Assembly (NCBI GenBank): GCA_023416195.1
Contig: JAEZID010000500.1
Span: 1 to 6,247 of the forward strand
DNA length: 6,247 nt
Direction of reading: 5' to 3'
DNA from: Pseudomonadota bacterium
GTDB taxonomy: Bacteria; Pseudomonadota; Alphaproteobacteria; Azospirillales; Azospirillaceae
The notes beneath the pieces are model-generated. The model saw only the letters and a list, made by a program, of their open reading frames with translations, had not been told where the DNA came from and searched no databases. Both the position numbers and the translations under genes were made by a program. Shown here piece after piece: positions 1 to 5,213 of the stretch (the stretch's first letter is position 1; the number at the start of each line of letters is the position of its first letter).

Positions 1-155
1 ACTCCGACCAGCGCCGCCAGCGCCGCCCCGCCGAGCCCGAGCCGCAAGGCGATGCCGCCGACGTCCGCCGCGTCGGCCGCCAGCAGCGCCGCGACCAGCC
101 CGGCCGCCACGACCGCCAGGGCGAAGGCCCTAGAGAGAGAAGACGAATTCGTCAT
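1..155 (-). CDS. N-terminus of a membrane protein, probable signalling partner of the PAS protein (partial, runs off window)
   Basis: An ATG at 155-153 opens a frame of 51 codons that is still open at the window edge. The short polar leader (MTNSSSLSRAF) is followed by two strongly hydrophobic Ala/Leu/Val/Gly stretches, about residues 10-28 and 34-51, separated by a small acidic turn (ADAADV). This looks like a two-helix membrane hairpin. The start lies inside the end of the upstream PAS gene (26-base overlap, different frame). A purine-rich GAGAAGGGG sits about 7 bases before the ATG, so translational coupling is likely. E. coli Aer has the order PAS, membrane anchor, HAMP, methyl-accepting signalling domain. 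A membrane hairpin directly after a free PAS protein therefore suggests the transducer half of a split aerotaxis receptor. That is inference: no HAMP or signalling domain is visible here. A different two-helix membrane protein or kinase is possible. Confidence 0.6.
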   Translation of the reverse strand, partial: MTNSSSLSRAFALAVVAAGLVAALLAADAADVGGIALRLGLGGAALAALVG

Positions 156-654
156 ACCCGATCCCCTTCTCGGTCAGCAGGCTGACGACGGCGGCGAAGG
201 CCGCCTCCATCCCCTGCTTCCGGTCGGCGTGCTGATTTTCGATGTCGAGCAGCGTGCGGTAGAGAGGCACCACCTTGTCGATGGCGGCGCGGTCCGGCAC
301 CCGGCGCGAGGAGTGGTAGCCGACCAGCCGCCCGTTCACGTCGTAGCTGGGCGTGACGTGGGCGAAGACCCAGTAATGGTCGCCGTTCCGCGCCCTGTTG
401 ACGACGTAGGCGAAGATCTCCTGACCGGCGCCCAGCGTGTCCCACAACAGCTTGAAGACGCAGCGCGGCATGTCCGGATGGCGCACGATGGAGTGCGGCG
501 CCCCCATCAGTTCCGCCTCCGTGTAGCCGGCCACGCGCTGGAAGACGCGGTTGGCGTAGGTGATCCGGCCCTTCAGGTCGGTCTTCGAGACGATCACCTC
601 GTCCACATCGAAGAACCGCTCCACCCCCGTCAGGGCAACGTCGCGTCGTGCCAT
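130..654 (-). CDS. Aer-type single PAS domain protein, probable redox/oxygen sensor
   Basis: A 174-residue soluble protein, almost entirely one PAS domain. Residues about 20-125 follow the N-terminal sensor of the aerotaxis receptor Aer: TDLKGRITYAN (25-35), VAGYTEAELMG (41-51), IVRHPDMP (56-63), a conserved-type Trp at 71, NGDHYWV (90-96), and YHSSR...IDKVVPLYRTL to about 135. In Aer this fold binds FAD and reports electron-transport redox state, so FAD binding is inferred. Unlike Aer there is no membrane anchor or methyl-accepting domain in the same chain. The chain ends in a short helical tail and TAG, and a membrane protein begins 26 bases before that stop. I chose the ATG at 654 because the PAS homology starts just after it. 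A GTG at 687 would add 11 residues, and neither start has an ideal Shine-Dalgarno. A sigma-54 element lies about 110 bases upstream. Confidence 0.82.
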   Translation of the reverse strand: MARRDVALTGVERFFDVDEVIVSKTDLKGRITYANRVFQRVAGYTEAELMGAPHSIVRHPDMPRCVFKLLWDTLGAGQEIFAYVVNRARNGDHYWVFAHVTPSYDVNGRLVGYHSSRRVPDRAAIDKVVPLYRTLLDIENQHADRKQGMEAAFAAVVSLLTEKGIGYDEFVFSL

Positions 655-763
655 GCTGTTGCGGTCGCCGGCCGGACGGCACGGCACCCCTTATCGTTTG
701 GGTTGTGTTACAGGACGTTCATTCCAAATCCGCACGCTGCCCGACAGAGCGGCGCGGGAGCCC

Positions 764-778
764 GCAAGTTAAGGGCCA
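764..778 (-). promoter_or_regulatory. Candidate sigma-54 (RpoN) promoter for the PAS/membrane gene pair
   Basis: Read on the minus strand the site is TGGCCCTTAACTTGC. The RpoN consensus is TGGCAC-N5-TTGC, with invariant GG and GC separated by ten bases. Here the GG (777-776) and GC (765-764) have exactly that spacing and only one core base differs. Initiation would fall near 752, giving a leader of about 100 bases before the ATG at 654. RpoN promoters need an enhancer-binding activator. I looked for a NifA-type TGT-N10-ACA site just upstream and saw none. The match is by eye. Confidence 0.5.
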
Positions 779-808
779 GGGACGTTACGGAAAAGTTTAA
801 ATTTGTTG

Positions 809-833
809 CCGCGATGAAATGTCTCCATCGCGG
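809..833 (-). terminator. Hairpin after the UnbV-type gene, possible weak terminator
   Basis: A perfect 8-bp inverted repeat, CCGCGATG (809-816) and CATCGCGG (826-833), with a 9-base loop. It begins about 21 bases past the stop of the upstream minus-strand gene. On that strand the hairpin is followed by CAACAAATTTAAACTTTT, which is A/T-rich but not a clean T run, so termination may be weak or factor-assisted. It also separates the gene from the sigma-54 site downstream. Confidence 0.4.
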
Positions 834-854
834 AACCGAATGGATCGGTCGCGA

Positions 855-2222
855 TCACTCCGGCGGGTAGGGAACGGTCAGCAGCCGTCCGGCCGGCGGG
901 TTGTCGATCATGGCGATCATGCCGTCGGGCCAGCGCACCTCAATGCGCTCCACCGCATGGACGTTGCCGAGTCCGAAATGGGCGACCGGCTCCATCTCGC
1001 ACAGATAGCCGGACCCGGCGCAGACGGCGCGGCGCTGGCGGCGTCCGCCGGCAAAGCAGGTGACCACCGCCCCGCGCGCCGGCGCGCCGTGCGGGGTCAG
1101 CGGCAGCACGCGCATCCAGCCGTTGTTGTTGGGCGCCGTGCGGTAGAGCGACAGCGGCTGCGCCGTGCCGTCGCCGTGGGCGATCAGCAGTTCCAGCCGG
1201 CCGTCGCCGTCGATGTCGGCCACCGCCGCGCCGGTCCCCATGCCCTTGGGCTCCAGCGCGTCGCCCAGATCGATCTCCCGCCATTCGTCGTCGCGCCGGG
1301 CGAACAGGCGGTTGGGCTCGCCGTGCAGGTTGAAGAACAGCTCCTCGTAGCCGTCGTTGTCGAAGTCGGCGGCGATCACCGTCGCGACCCGGCCGGGGAA
1401 GGACATGTCGGCGTTCGCCGCGTCCACGAAGCCGCCGCCGGAGCGTTGCAGGAACAGCCGCTGCGGCCCCTCCCACGTCCCCACCAGCAGGTCGAACACC
1501 CCGTCGCCGTCCGCGTCGAACGCCACCACCGCGCGCGCGGCGAAGCGGGAATCGGCGATGCCGCGCTCCTCGGCGATCTCCTCGAAGGTGCCGTCGCCCA
1601 GGTTGCGGAACAGGAAGTTGGGGTTGCCCTCGTTGCAGGCGAACAGGTCCATGCGGTCGGACAGGAACGGCAGGCTGACCAGCCCGCGCCCGGCGGCGAT
1701 CATGTCGATGCCCGCCTCCTCCGCCGCGTCCTCCAGCCGGCCGCGCCGGCTCAGCTCGAACAGGCGGAAGGGCGCGCCGTCCAGCGCCACGACGAAGCCG
1801 TAGCGCCCGTGCCCGTGCCGGTCGAGCGCGGCGACCGAACGGCCGGCGACGCGGTTGGCCATGCCGGCGTTCTCCGGTTGGGCCAGCAGGTCGAGCCAAT
1901 GCTTGCCGAAGCACGCGAACAGCCGGTCGCTCATCTCCTTCGGCCCGCTCGCGCGGTCGGAGTTGAGGACGTAAATCTCCTCGCGCCCGTCGCCGTCCAC
2001 GTCGGCGGCGGCGGCGGCGACGGCGCAGCCCGTGGGGTCGGCCAGCAGCGGGTCGGCGATGTCGACCAGCGCCTCGCCGTTCCACTTCAGGATGAGGTTG
2101 TTGGTGCGATAGCCCGTGACCACCAGTTCGAACGCGCCGTCGCCGTCCACGTCGGTCACCGCGATGCCGTTCGACAAGCGCGGTTCGTTGCCGGCGATCA
2201 GCCGCGAGCTATCGATGAACAT
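855..2222 (-). CDS. FG-GAP/VCBS repeat beta-propeller protein with C-terminal ASPIC/UnbV domain (CRTAC1 family-like)
   Basis: A 455-residue protein. Calcium-loop motifs of the DxDxDG type occur at about residues 24 (DVDGDG), 74 (DVDGDG), 236 (DADGDG), 286 (DFDNDG) and 336 (DIDGDG). Degenerate copies lie at 134 (DRHGHG) and about 185-192. The steps of 50-60 residues fit a seven-bladed FG-GAP propeller. Residues 203-222 (FLFRNLGDGTFEEIAEERGI) are typical of the CRTAC1/UnbV group. The C-terminal part (about 378-440, GAPARGAVVTC ... HFGLG ... VERIEVRWPDG) is an ASPIC/UnbV domain. Family members usually act outside the cytoplasm as binding or adhesion modules, but no signal peptide is visible here: the N-terminus reads MFIDSSRLIAGNEP. 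The start is supported by GGGGGAAGG about 6 bases before the ATG. A 19-base DNA repeat (1987-2005 and 2137-2155, exactly 150 bases apart) reflects conserved codons of two blades. The ligand and function are unknown. Confidence 0.85.
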   Translation of the reverse strand: MFIDSSRLIAGNEPRLSNGIAVTDVDGDGAFELVVTGYRTNNLILKWNGEALVDIADPLLADPTGCAVAAAAADVDGDGREEIYVLNSDRASGPKEMSDRLFACFGKHWLDLLAQPENAGMANRVAGRSVAALDRHGHGRYGFVVALDGAPFRLFELSRRGRLEDAAEEAGIDMIAAGRGLVSLPFLSDRMDLFACNEGNPNFLFRNLGDGTFEEIAEERGIADSRFAARAVVAFDADGDGVFDLLVGTWEGPQRLFLQRSGGGFVDAANADMSFPGRVATVIAADFDNDGYEELFFNLHGEPNRLFARRDDEWREIDLGDALEPKGMGTGAAVADIDGDGRLELLIAHGDGTAQPLSLYRTAPNNNGWMRVLPLTPHGAPARGAVVTCFAGGRRQRRAVCAGSGYLCEMEPVAHFGLGNVHAVERIEVRWPDGMIAMIDNPPAGRLLTVPYPPE

Positions 2223-2276
2223 CGATTGCCTTCCCCCGTCCCGTGATGGCCGCCCGTGGTTCGGGCTTGTTCTTCG

Positions 2277-2305
2277 TAGATACCCCTTCGAGCGTCGGGC
2301 GTAAA
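2277..2305 (-). promoter_or_regulatory. Candidate sigma-70-type promoter of the UnbV-type gene
   Basis: On the minus strand TTTACG (2305-2300) and TATCTA (2282-2277) are separated by 17 bases. Transcription would start near 2270, about 48 bases before the ATG at 2222. An imperfect inverted repeat (CGTCGGG 2293-2299, CCCGGACG 2306-2313) overlaps the -35 region and could be an operator. A 5-bp hairpin (2252-2266) lies in the predicted leader. Matches to consensus are moderate. Confidence 0.3.
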
Positions 2306-2425
2306 CCCGGACGGAGGTTCAATGCCGACGCGAGGGCGGATGTATGCCGGGCAGTTGTGAGGGAGTCGCCGGAAAGCGCGCCGTTCGGGTCGGACCGTCG
2401 GGGAAAACGGCCCGTGCACGCGGAA

Positions 2426-2456
2426 CGTCTGGATCCCCGCTTTCGCGGGGATGACG
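2426..2456. repeat. REP-like palindromic element
   Basis: ATCCCCGC (2433-2440), loop TTTC, then GCGGGGAT (2445-2452) form a perfect 8-bp stem. Flanking CGTC (2426-2429) and GACG (2453-2456) can extend it across an unpaired TGG. The GGATCCCCGC-TTTC-GCGGGGATGACG pattern resembles a short dispersed palindrome seen between genes in many proteobacterial genomes. Only one copy is in this window, so its repetitive nature is recalled rather than shown. It sits just beyond the minCDE terminator and has no T tract of its own. Confidence 0.55.
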
Positions 2457-2467
2457 CAGAGCCATGG

Positions 2468-2491
2468 AAAAAGCGGCTACCGCCGCTTCTT
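2468..2491 (-). terminator. Intrinsic terminator of minCDE, overlapping the minE stop codon
   Basis: On the minus strand AAGCGGC (2488-2482), loop GGTA, GCCGCTT (2477-2471) and then TTT form a 7-bp stem. Pairing AAG with TTT across one G-T wobble extends it to 10 bp. The last minE codons and the TAG stop lie within the hairpin, the stop spanning the loop edge. The T run is only five bases and partly paired, so strength is uncertain. The REP-like hairpin just beyond may protect the 3' end. Confidence 0.5.
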
Positions 2492-2917
2492 GATGCCGCC
2501 GTTGGTCAGGGCGTTGCCGCCGGCCGCCAGCTTGACGGGTTCGTCCCCGTCGTCCTCATCCCTGTCGCCCTTGGTCTCGGCCTTGCCGTTGGCGGAACCG
2601 CCGGCCGGCTTGGCGTCGCCCGGCTTCGCGGCGGGCTTGCCCAGGTCCTTCGGCGCCTTCACAGCGTCGCGGCTCGGCAGCTCGATGTTCAGCTCCAGGG
2701 TCGAGCAGTCGCCGCCGCGGTCCAGCTTGACCTCGACCTTGTTCTGGTCGATGTCGATGTACTTGGCGATGACCGACAGAAGTTCCTGCTGGAGCATCGG
2801 CAGATAGTCCGGCCCCGTGCGCCCGGCGCGCTCGTGGGCCATGACGATCTGCAACCGCTCCTTGGCCTGCACGGCGGAAGGCCGCGCCGCCGCGCGAAAG
2901 AAATTGAAGATGCTCAT
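2477..2917 (-). CDS. minE: Cell division topological specificity factor MinE, with long C-terminal extension
   Basis: MinE stimulates the MinD ATPase, releases it from the membrane, and drives the Min pattern that keeps Z-ring inhibition away from midcell. Residues 1-87 match the whole usual length of the family. MSIFNFF is an amphipathic membrane-targeting start. AKERLQIVMAHER (18-30) is the MinD-contacting segment. DYLPMLQQELLSVIAKYIDID (37-57) and the strands KVEVKLDRGGDCSTLELNIELP (60-81) form the topological specificity domain. Residues about 88-146 are an extra, low-complexity tail rich in Lys, Ala, Gly, Pro and Asp, with an acidic run DRDEDDGDE (118-126) and a basic end KKRR. E. coli MinE has 88 residues in all. 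The tail is probably disordered and its role is unknown. The ATG overlaps the minD stop as ATGA, so translation is probably coupled. Confidence 0.95.
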   Translation of the reverse strand: MSIFNFFRAAARPSAVQAKERLQIVMAHERAGRTGPDYLPMLQQELLSVIAKYIDIDQNKVEVKLDRGGDCSTLELNIELPSRDAVKAPKDLGKPAAKPGDAKPAGGSANGKAETKGDRDEDDGDEPVKLAAGGNALTNGGIKKRR

Positions 2918-3729
2918 GCGGTCCTCCGCAGGAGGCGGCTGAACAGGCCCTTCTTCTGGGGCGTGACGAAGCGGTGCTCCACATCCTCGCCCAGGAAGCG
3001 GGAGACCGCGTCGGTGTAGGCCTGGCCGGCGTTCGACGCCTCGTCCAGGATCACCGGCATGCCGACGTTGGAGGCGCGCAGCACCGCCTGGCTTTCCGGA
3101 ATGACGCCCAACAGGTTGATCGACAGGATCTCCAGCACGTCGTCCACCTTCAGCATCTCGCCCTTCTCCACCCGCTCCGGGTCGTAGCGGGTGAGGAGAA
3201 GCTGCTGGGTGACCGGCTCCAGCCCCTGCTCCGCCCGGCGCGAGCGGGAATTCAGCACGCCCAGGATGCGGTCGCTGTCGCGCACCGAGGAGACCTCGGG
3301 GTTGGTCACGATGATCGCGTGGTCGGCGAAGTACAGCGACATCAGCGCGCCGCGCTCGATGCCCGCCGGGCTGTCGCAGAGAACGTAATCGAACTCCTTG
3401 GTCAGCTCGTTCAGAACCTTCTCGACGCCCTCCTTGGTCAGGGCGTCCTTGTCGCGGGTCTGCGAGGTCGGCAGGATGTACAGGTTCTCGATGCGCTTGT
3501 CCTTGATCAGCGCCTGGCTCAGCTTCGCTTCGCCGTTGATGACGTTGATGAAGTCGAACACCACGCGCCGCTCGCAGCCCATGACGAGGTCAAGATTGCG
3601 CAGGCCGACGTCGAAGTCGATCACGACCGTCTTGAAGCCGCGCAAGGCGAGTCCGGTCGCGAAAGCGGCGGACGAGGTCGTCTTGCCGACGCCGCCCTTG
3701 CCGGAAGTCATGACGATGATCTTGCCCAA
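2914..3729 (-). CDS. minD: Septum site-determining ATPase MinD
   Basis: A peripheral membrane ATPase that binds the inner membrane in its ATP dimer form, recruits MinC to block FtsZ, and is released by MinE. With the chosen start the protein has 271 residues, the family's normal size. The deviant Walker A motif GKGGVGKTT (10-18) has the signature Lys11 and Lys16. Asp40 lies in DFDVGLRN (38-45). CDSPAG (118-123) is the Walker B region, and NPEVSSVRDSDRI is conserved. The C-terminal KKGLFSRLLRR is the amphipathic membrane-targeting helix. The start is TTG at 3729. It places MGKIIVMTSGKGG exactly on the family N-terminus and has GGGAGAA about 8 bases upstream. TTG at 3765 or GTG at 3744 would add 12 or 5 residues with no family counterpart and poorer ribosome sites. 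It is separated from minC by 62 bases and overlaps minE by four. Confidence 0.96.
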   Translation of the reverse strand: MGKIIVMTSGKGGVGKTTSSAAFATGLALRGFKTVVIDFDVGLRNLDLVMGCERRVVFDFINVINGEAKLSQALIKDKRIENLYILPTSQTRDKDALTKEGVEKVLNELTKEFDYVLCDSPAGIERGALMSLYFADHAIIVTNPEVSSVRDSDRILGVLNSRSRRAEQGLEPVTQQLLLTRYDPERVEKGEMLKVDDVLEILSINLLGVIPESQAVLRASNVGMPVILDEASNAGQAYTDAVSRFLGEDVEHRFVTPQKKGLFSRLLRRTA

Positions 3730-3791
3730 CGGAGCTTCTCCCACGTTCCTAAAAGTTGCCGCCAACAGGTCCAGTTACAGGCATGTCACGC

Positions 3792-4556
3792 TTACAGGGG
3801 TTCCATGTGCAGATAGCCGTCGCGCAGGAAGATCTGCACCGGCTTCTTCAGCACGTCGTCCCCGATGTCCTCGCTGACGCGGTAGAGCCCGGCGACCGAG
3901 ACGACCTCCGCGTCCAGGCTCTGGCAGAAGATGCGCGCGGTCTGGTCGCCCGACACGCCGGCCAGCGCCCGGCCGCGCAGCGCGCCATAGACATGGATGT
4001 GCCCGTCGGCCACCACCTCCGCCCCCGGCGAGACCGAGGAGGTGATGACCAGATCCGTCTTCTCCGCGTAGATCTGCTGGCCGGAGCGCACCGGCTCCGT
4101 CACCACCAGCGTCGGGCGGTGAACCACGACCGGTTCCGGCGGCGGGGCCGGCTGGGCCGGAGCGGAGGCCGCCTGCGGGTCGGCGGTGCGCGCGGACTCC
4201 AGCTTCGCGGCGCGCCCGGCCGGCATCGGCGTCAGGCCGGCGGCCAGCGCCCCCTCCTGCACCGCGCGCGGGCCGCCCTGGAAGCCGACCGGCAGCAGGT
4301 ACAGCGCGCGCAGGTTGGTGACCAGCGCCGCCACGTCGAAGCGCGGCGTCTCCTCGCTCAGGTCGTCGAAATCCAGCACCACCGGCGCGTTGCGGAAAAA
4401 GTTCGGCGCCTGCCGCACCTTGACCGACAGCTGCGGAAAGAACTCCGGCGAGAGCGGGTCGCTGACCTTCAGCACCATCATGGTGAAGGAATTGCCCCGC
4501 AACTGGAACGGCGCGTCCCGTTCCGTCGCCTGCCTGGCGCTGCTCACCGCTGCCAT
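3792..4556 (-). CDS. minC: Septum site-determining protein MinC (FtsZ inhibitor)
   Basis: MinC prevents FtsZ assembly away from midcell and is brought to the membrane by MinD. The 254-residue chain has the usual two domains. The N-terminal FtsZ-inhibiting domain is about 15-112 (FQLRGNSFTMMVLKV at 17, NAPVVLDFDDL at 56). An Ala/Pro-rich linker covers about 122-146. The C-terminal beta-helix covers about 148-230 and carries the MinD-contact motif RSGQ (157-160) and the signature YGALRGRALAGVSGD (190-204). After it comes a tail of about 24 residues ending LHMEPL. I chose the ATG at 4556, with GGCGGGAA about 9 bases upstream. An in-frame ATG at 4601 would add 15 residues, but that stretch has weaker third-position GC bias and no clear ribosome site. 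It is the first gene of a minC-minD-minE operon in the classic order. Confidence 0.94.
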   Translation of the reverse strand: MAAVSSARQATERDAPFQLRGNSFTMMVLKVSDPLSPEFFPQLSVKVRQAPNFFRNAPVVLDFDDLSEETPRFDVAALVTNLRALYLLPVGFQGGPRAVQEGALAAGLTPMPAGRAAKLESARTADPQAASAPAQPAPPPEPVVVHRPTLVVTEPVRSGQQIYAEKTDLVITSSVSPGAEVVADGHIHVYGALRGRALAGVSGDQTARIFCQSLDAEVVSVAGLYRVSEDIGDDVLKKPVQIFLRDGYLHMEPL

Positions 4557-4639
4557 CCTGATTGGTTCCCGCCGATCCGTCTCGTCCACTGCCCGGCCCA
4601 TCGGCGCTCTGCCAGGGCGGAAGGATTAATCCCATCCGC

Positions 4640-4669
4640 GTTCTAGCGGTGCGCACCCGGTCCGTTCAA
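4640..4669 (-). promoter_or_regulatory. Candidate minCDE promoter with internal palindrome
   Basis: On the minus strand TTGAAC (4669-4664) and TAGAAC (4645-4640) are 18 bases apart, each matching four of six sigma-70 consensus bases. Transcription would begin near 4633, about 76 bases before the minC ATG. A perfect 10-base palindrome, GGTGCGCACC (4648-4657), lies in the spacer, where a repressor could block RNA polymerase. The palindrome is certain; its function is inferred. Confidence 0.3.
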
Positions 4670-5158
4670 GCACTTCCCGGTTCCGAAGGAGTGACAACCG
4701 CAGGCCACACGCTCGGCGCACCGCATCGGCCGACAGCCGATCCGTTCGTATAGCCAACGTGTTGCGTCGGTAGCCTACCCCACCACAAGGTATGGTAACG
4801 GAAGTCGATTTGGGGAGCAAAGGGTTTCAGCGGCGCAAAACCTTTCGAATACTACGCGCCCTTTCCGCTGCGGACACCCTCAGGAAGAGCGTTCTTGCGC
4901 TAATCATGCTCGTTCTTGGGCGCAAGTCTGCGGTCCGGCATCGCTTTCGACACCCGCAAGCGCTGCGGACACCGTCGTCGAGCGCGCCGCTTCAGGCGTC
5001 CATGCCGCCCCCTGCGACGGCAGGTCGCGCCCCGGACCCGAACGGCGAGCGCCGGCCCGTTCGGGGCATCGCCTTTCGGAGCGCCGCCCCGGACGGGCCT
5101 GACCTTTCGGCTCGTCAGGCCCTCCTGCGACTCTCCCACAACATCTTGTATGAACCTT
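4670..5158. other. Long non-coding, hairpin-rich stretch between minC and the phoH leader
   Basis: No frame here shows the strong third-position GC bias or family motifs of the neighbouring genes. Several structures are visible. There is a palindrome GGTAG-C-CTACC (4769-4779), a 6-bp hairpin (4725-4741), an imperfect A/T-rich hairpin (4819-4845), and a 13-base direct repeat CGCTGCGGACACC (4866-4878 and 4961-4973). There is also a 5-bp hairpin (5014-5028) and three overlapping strong stems between 5037 and 5122. An octamer CCTTTCGG appears at 5072-5079 and, shifted by one C, at 5103-5110, in the loops of two of those stems. I recognise no tRNA, SRP RNA, RNase P RNA or tmRNA signature. It may hold an RNA gene or long regulatory leaders. 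Confidence 0.45.
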
Positions 5159-5173
5159 TTGCGACCGTCGCAA
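5159..5173. promoter_or_regulatory. Perfect 15-base palindrome, candidate activator/operator site
   Basis: TTGCGAC-C-GTCGCAA is a perfect inverted repeat with a single central base. It ends 5 bases before the -35 element of the promoter at 5179-5207, roughly -42 to -56 from the predicted start. That is a usual place for an activator. It also has the T-N11-A spacing of LysR-type sites (5160/5172), but I cannot name the regulator. Confidence 0.45.
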
Positions 5174-5178
5174 TTTCT

Positions 5179-5207
5179 CCTGACGGCAAGCGTTACAAAG
5201 ACTATCT
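5179..5207 (+). promoter_or_regulatory. Sigma-70-type promoter for the phoH leader / small RNA
   Basis: CCTGAC (5179-5184), a 17-base spacer, and CTATCT (5202-5207) match the alphaproteobacterial housekeeping consensus CTTGAC-N17-CTATAT in five of six bases each. Transcription would start near 5214. It is the best promoter I see in the window and points toward the terminator at 5388-5416 and the phoH-like gene. Confidence 0.5.
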
Positions 5208-5213
5208 TAAGCG

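Noticed and set aside
780..900. NifA-type upstream activator site (TGT-N10-ACA) for the sigma-54 promoter
   Set aside because: No TGT with ACA at the right spacing was found just upstream on either strand.
819..2246. Long plus-strand frame opposite the UnbV-type gene
   Set aside because: It is an antisense shadow produced by high GC. The minus-strand frame has clear calcium-loop and UnbV motifs.
2974..4656. Long plus- and minus-strand frames overlapping minD and minC
   Set aside because: They are rich in Arg, Gly, Ala and His without domains, while minC and minD are unmistakable in their own frames.
4626..4820. Minus-strand 64-codon frame upstream of minC
   Set aside because: It has a TTG start without a ribosome site, weak codon bias and no recognisable family, and it covers the candidate minC promoter.
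5138..5149. ACAA-CATC-TTGT inverted repeat resembling part of an NrdR box
   Set aside because: It is a single short half-matching site, whereas NrdR boxes come as longer pairs next to ribonucleotide reductase genes, none of which is here.
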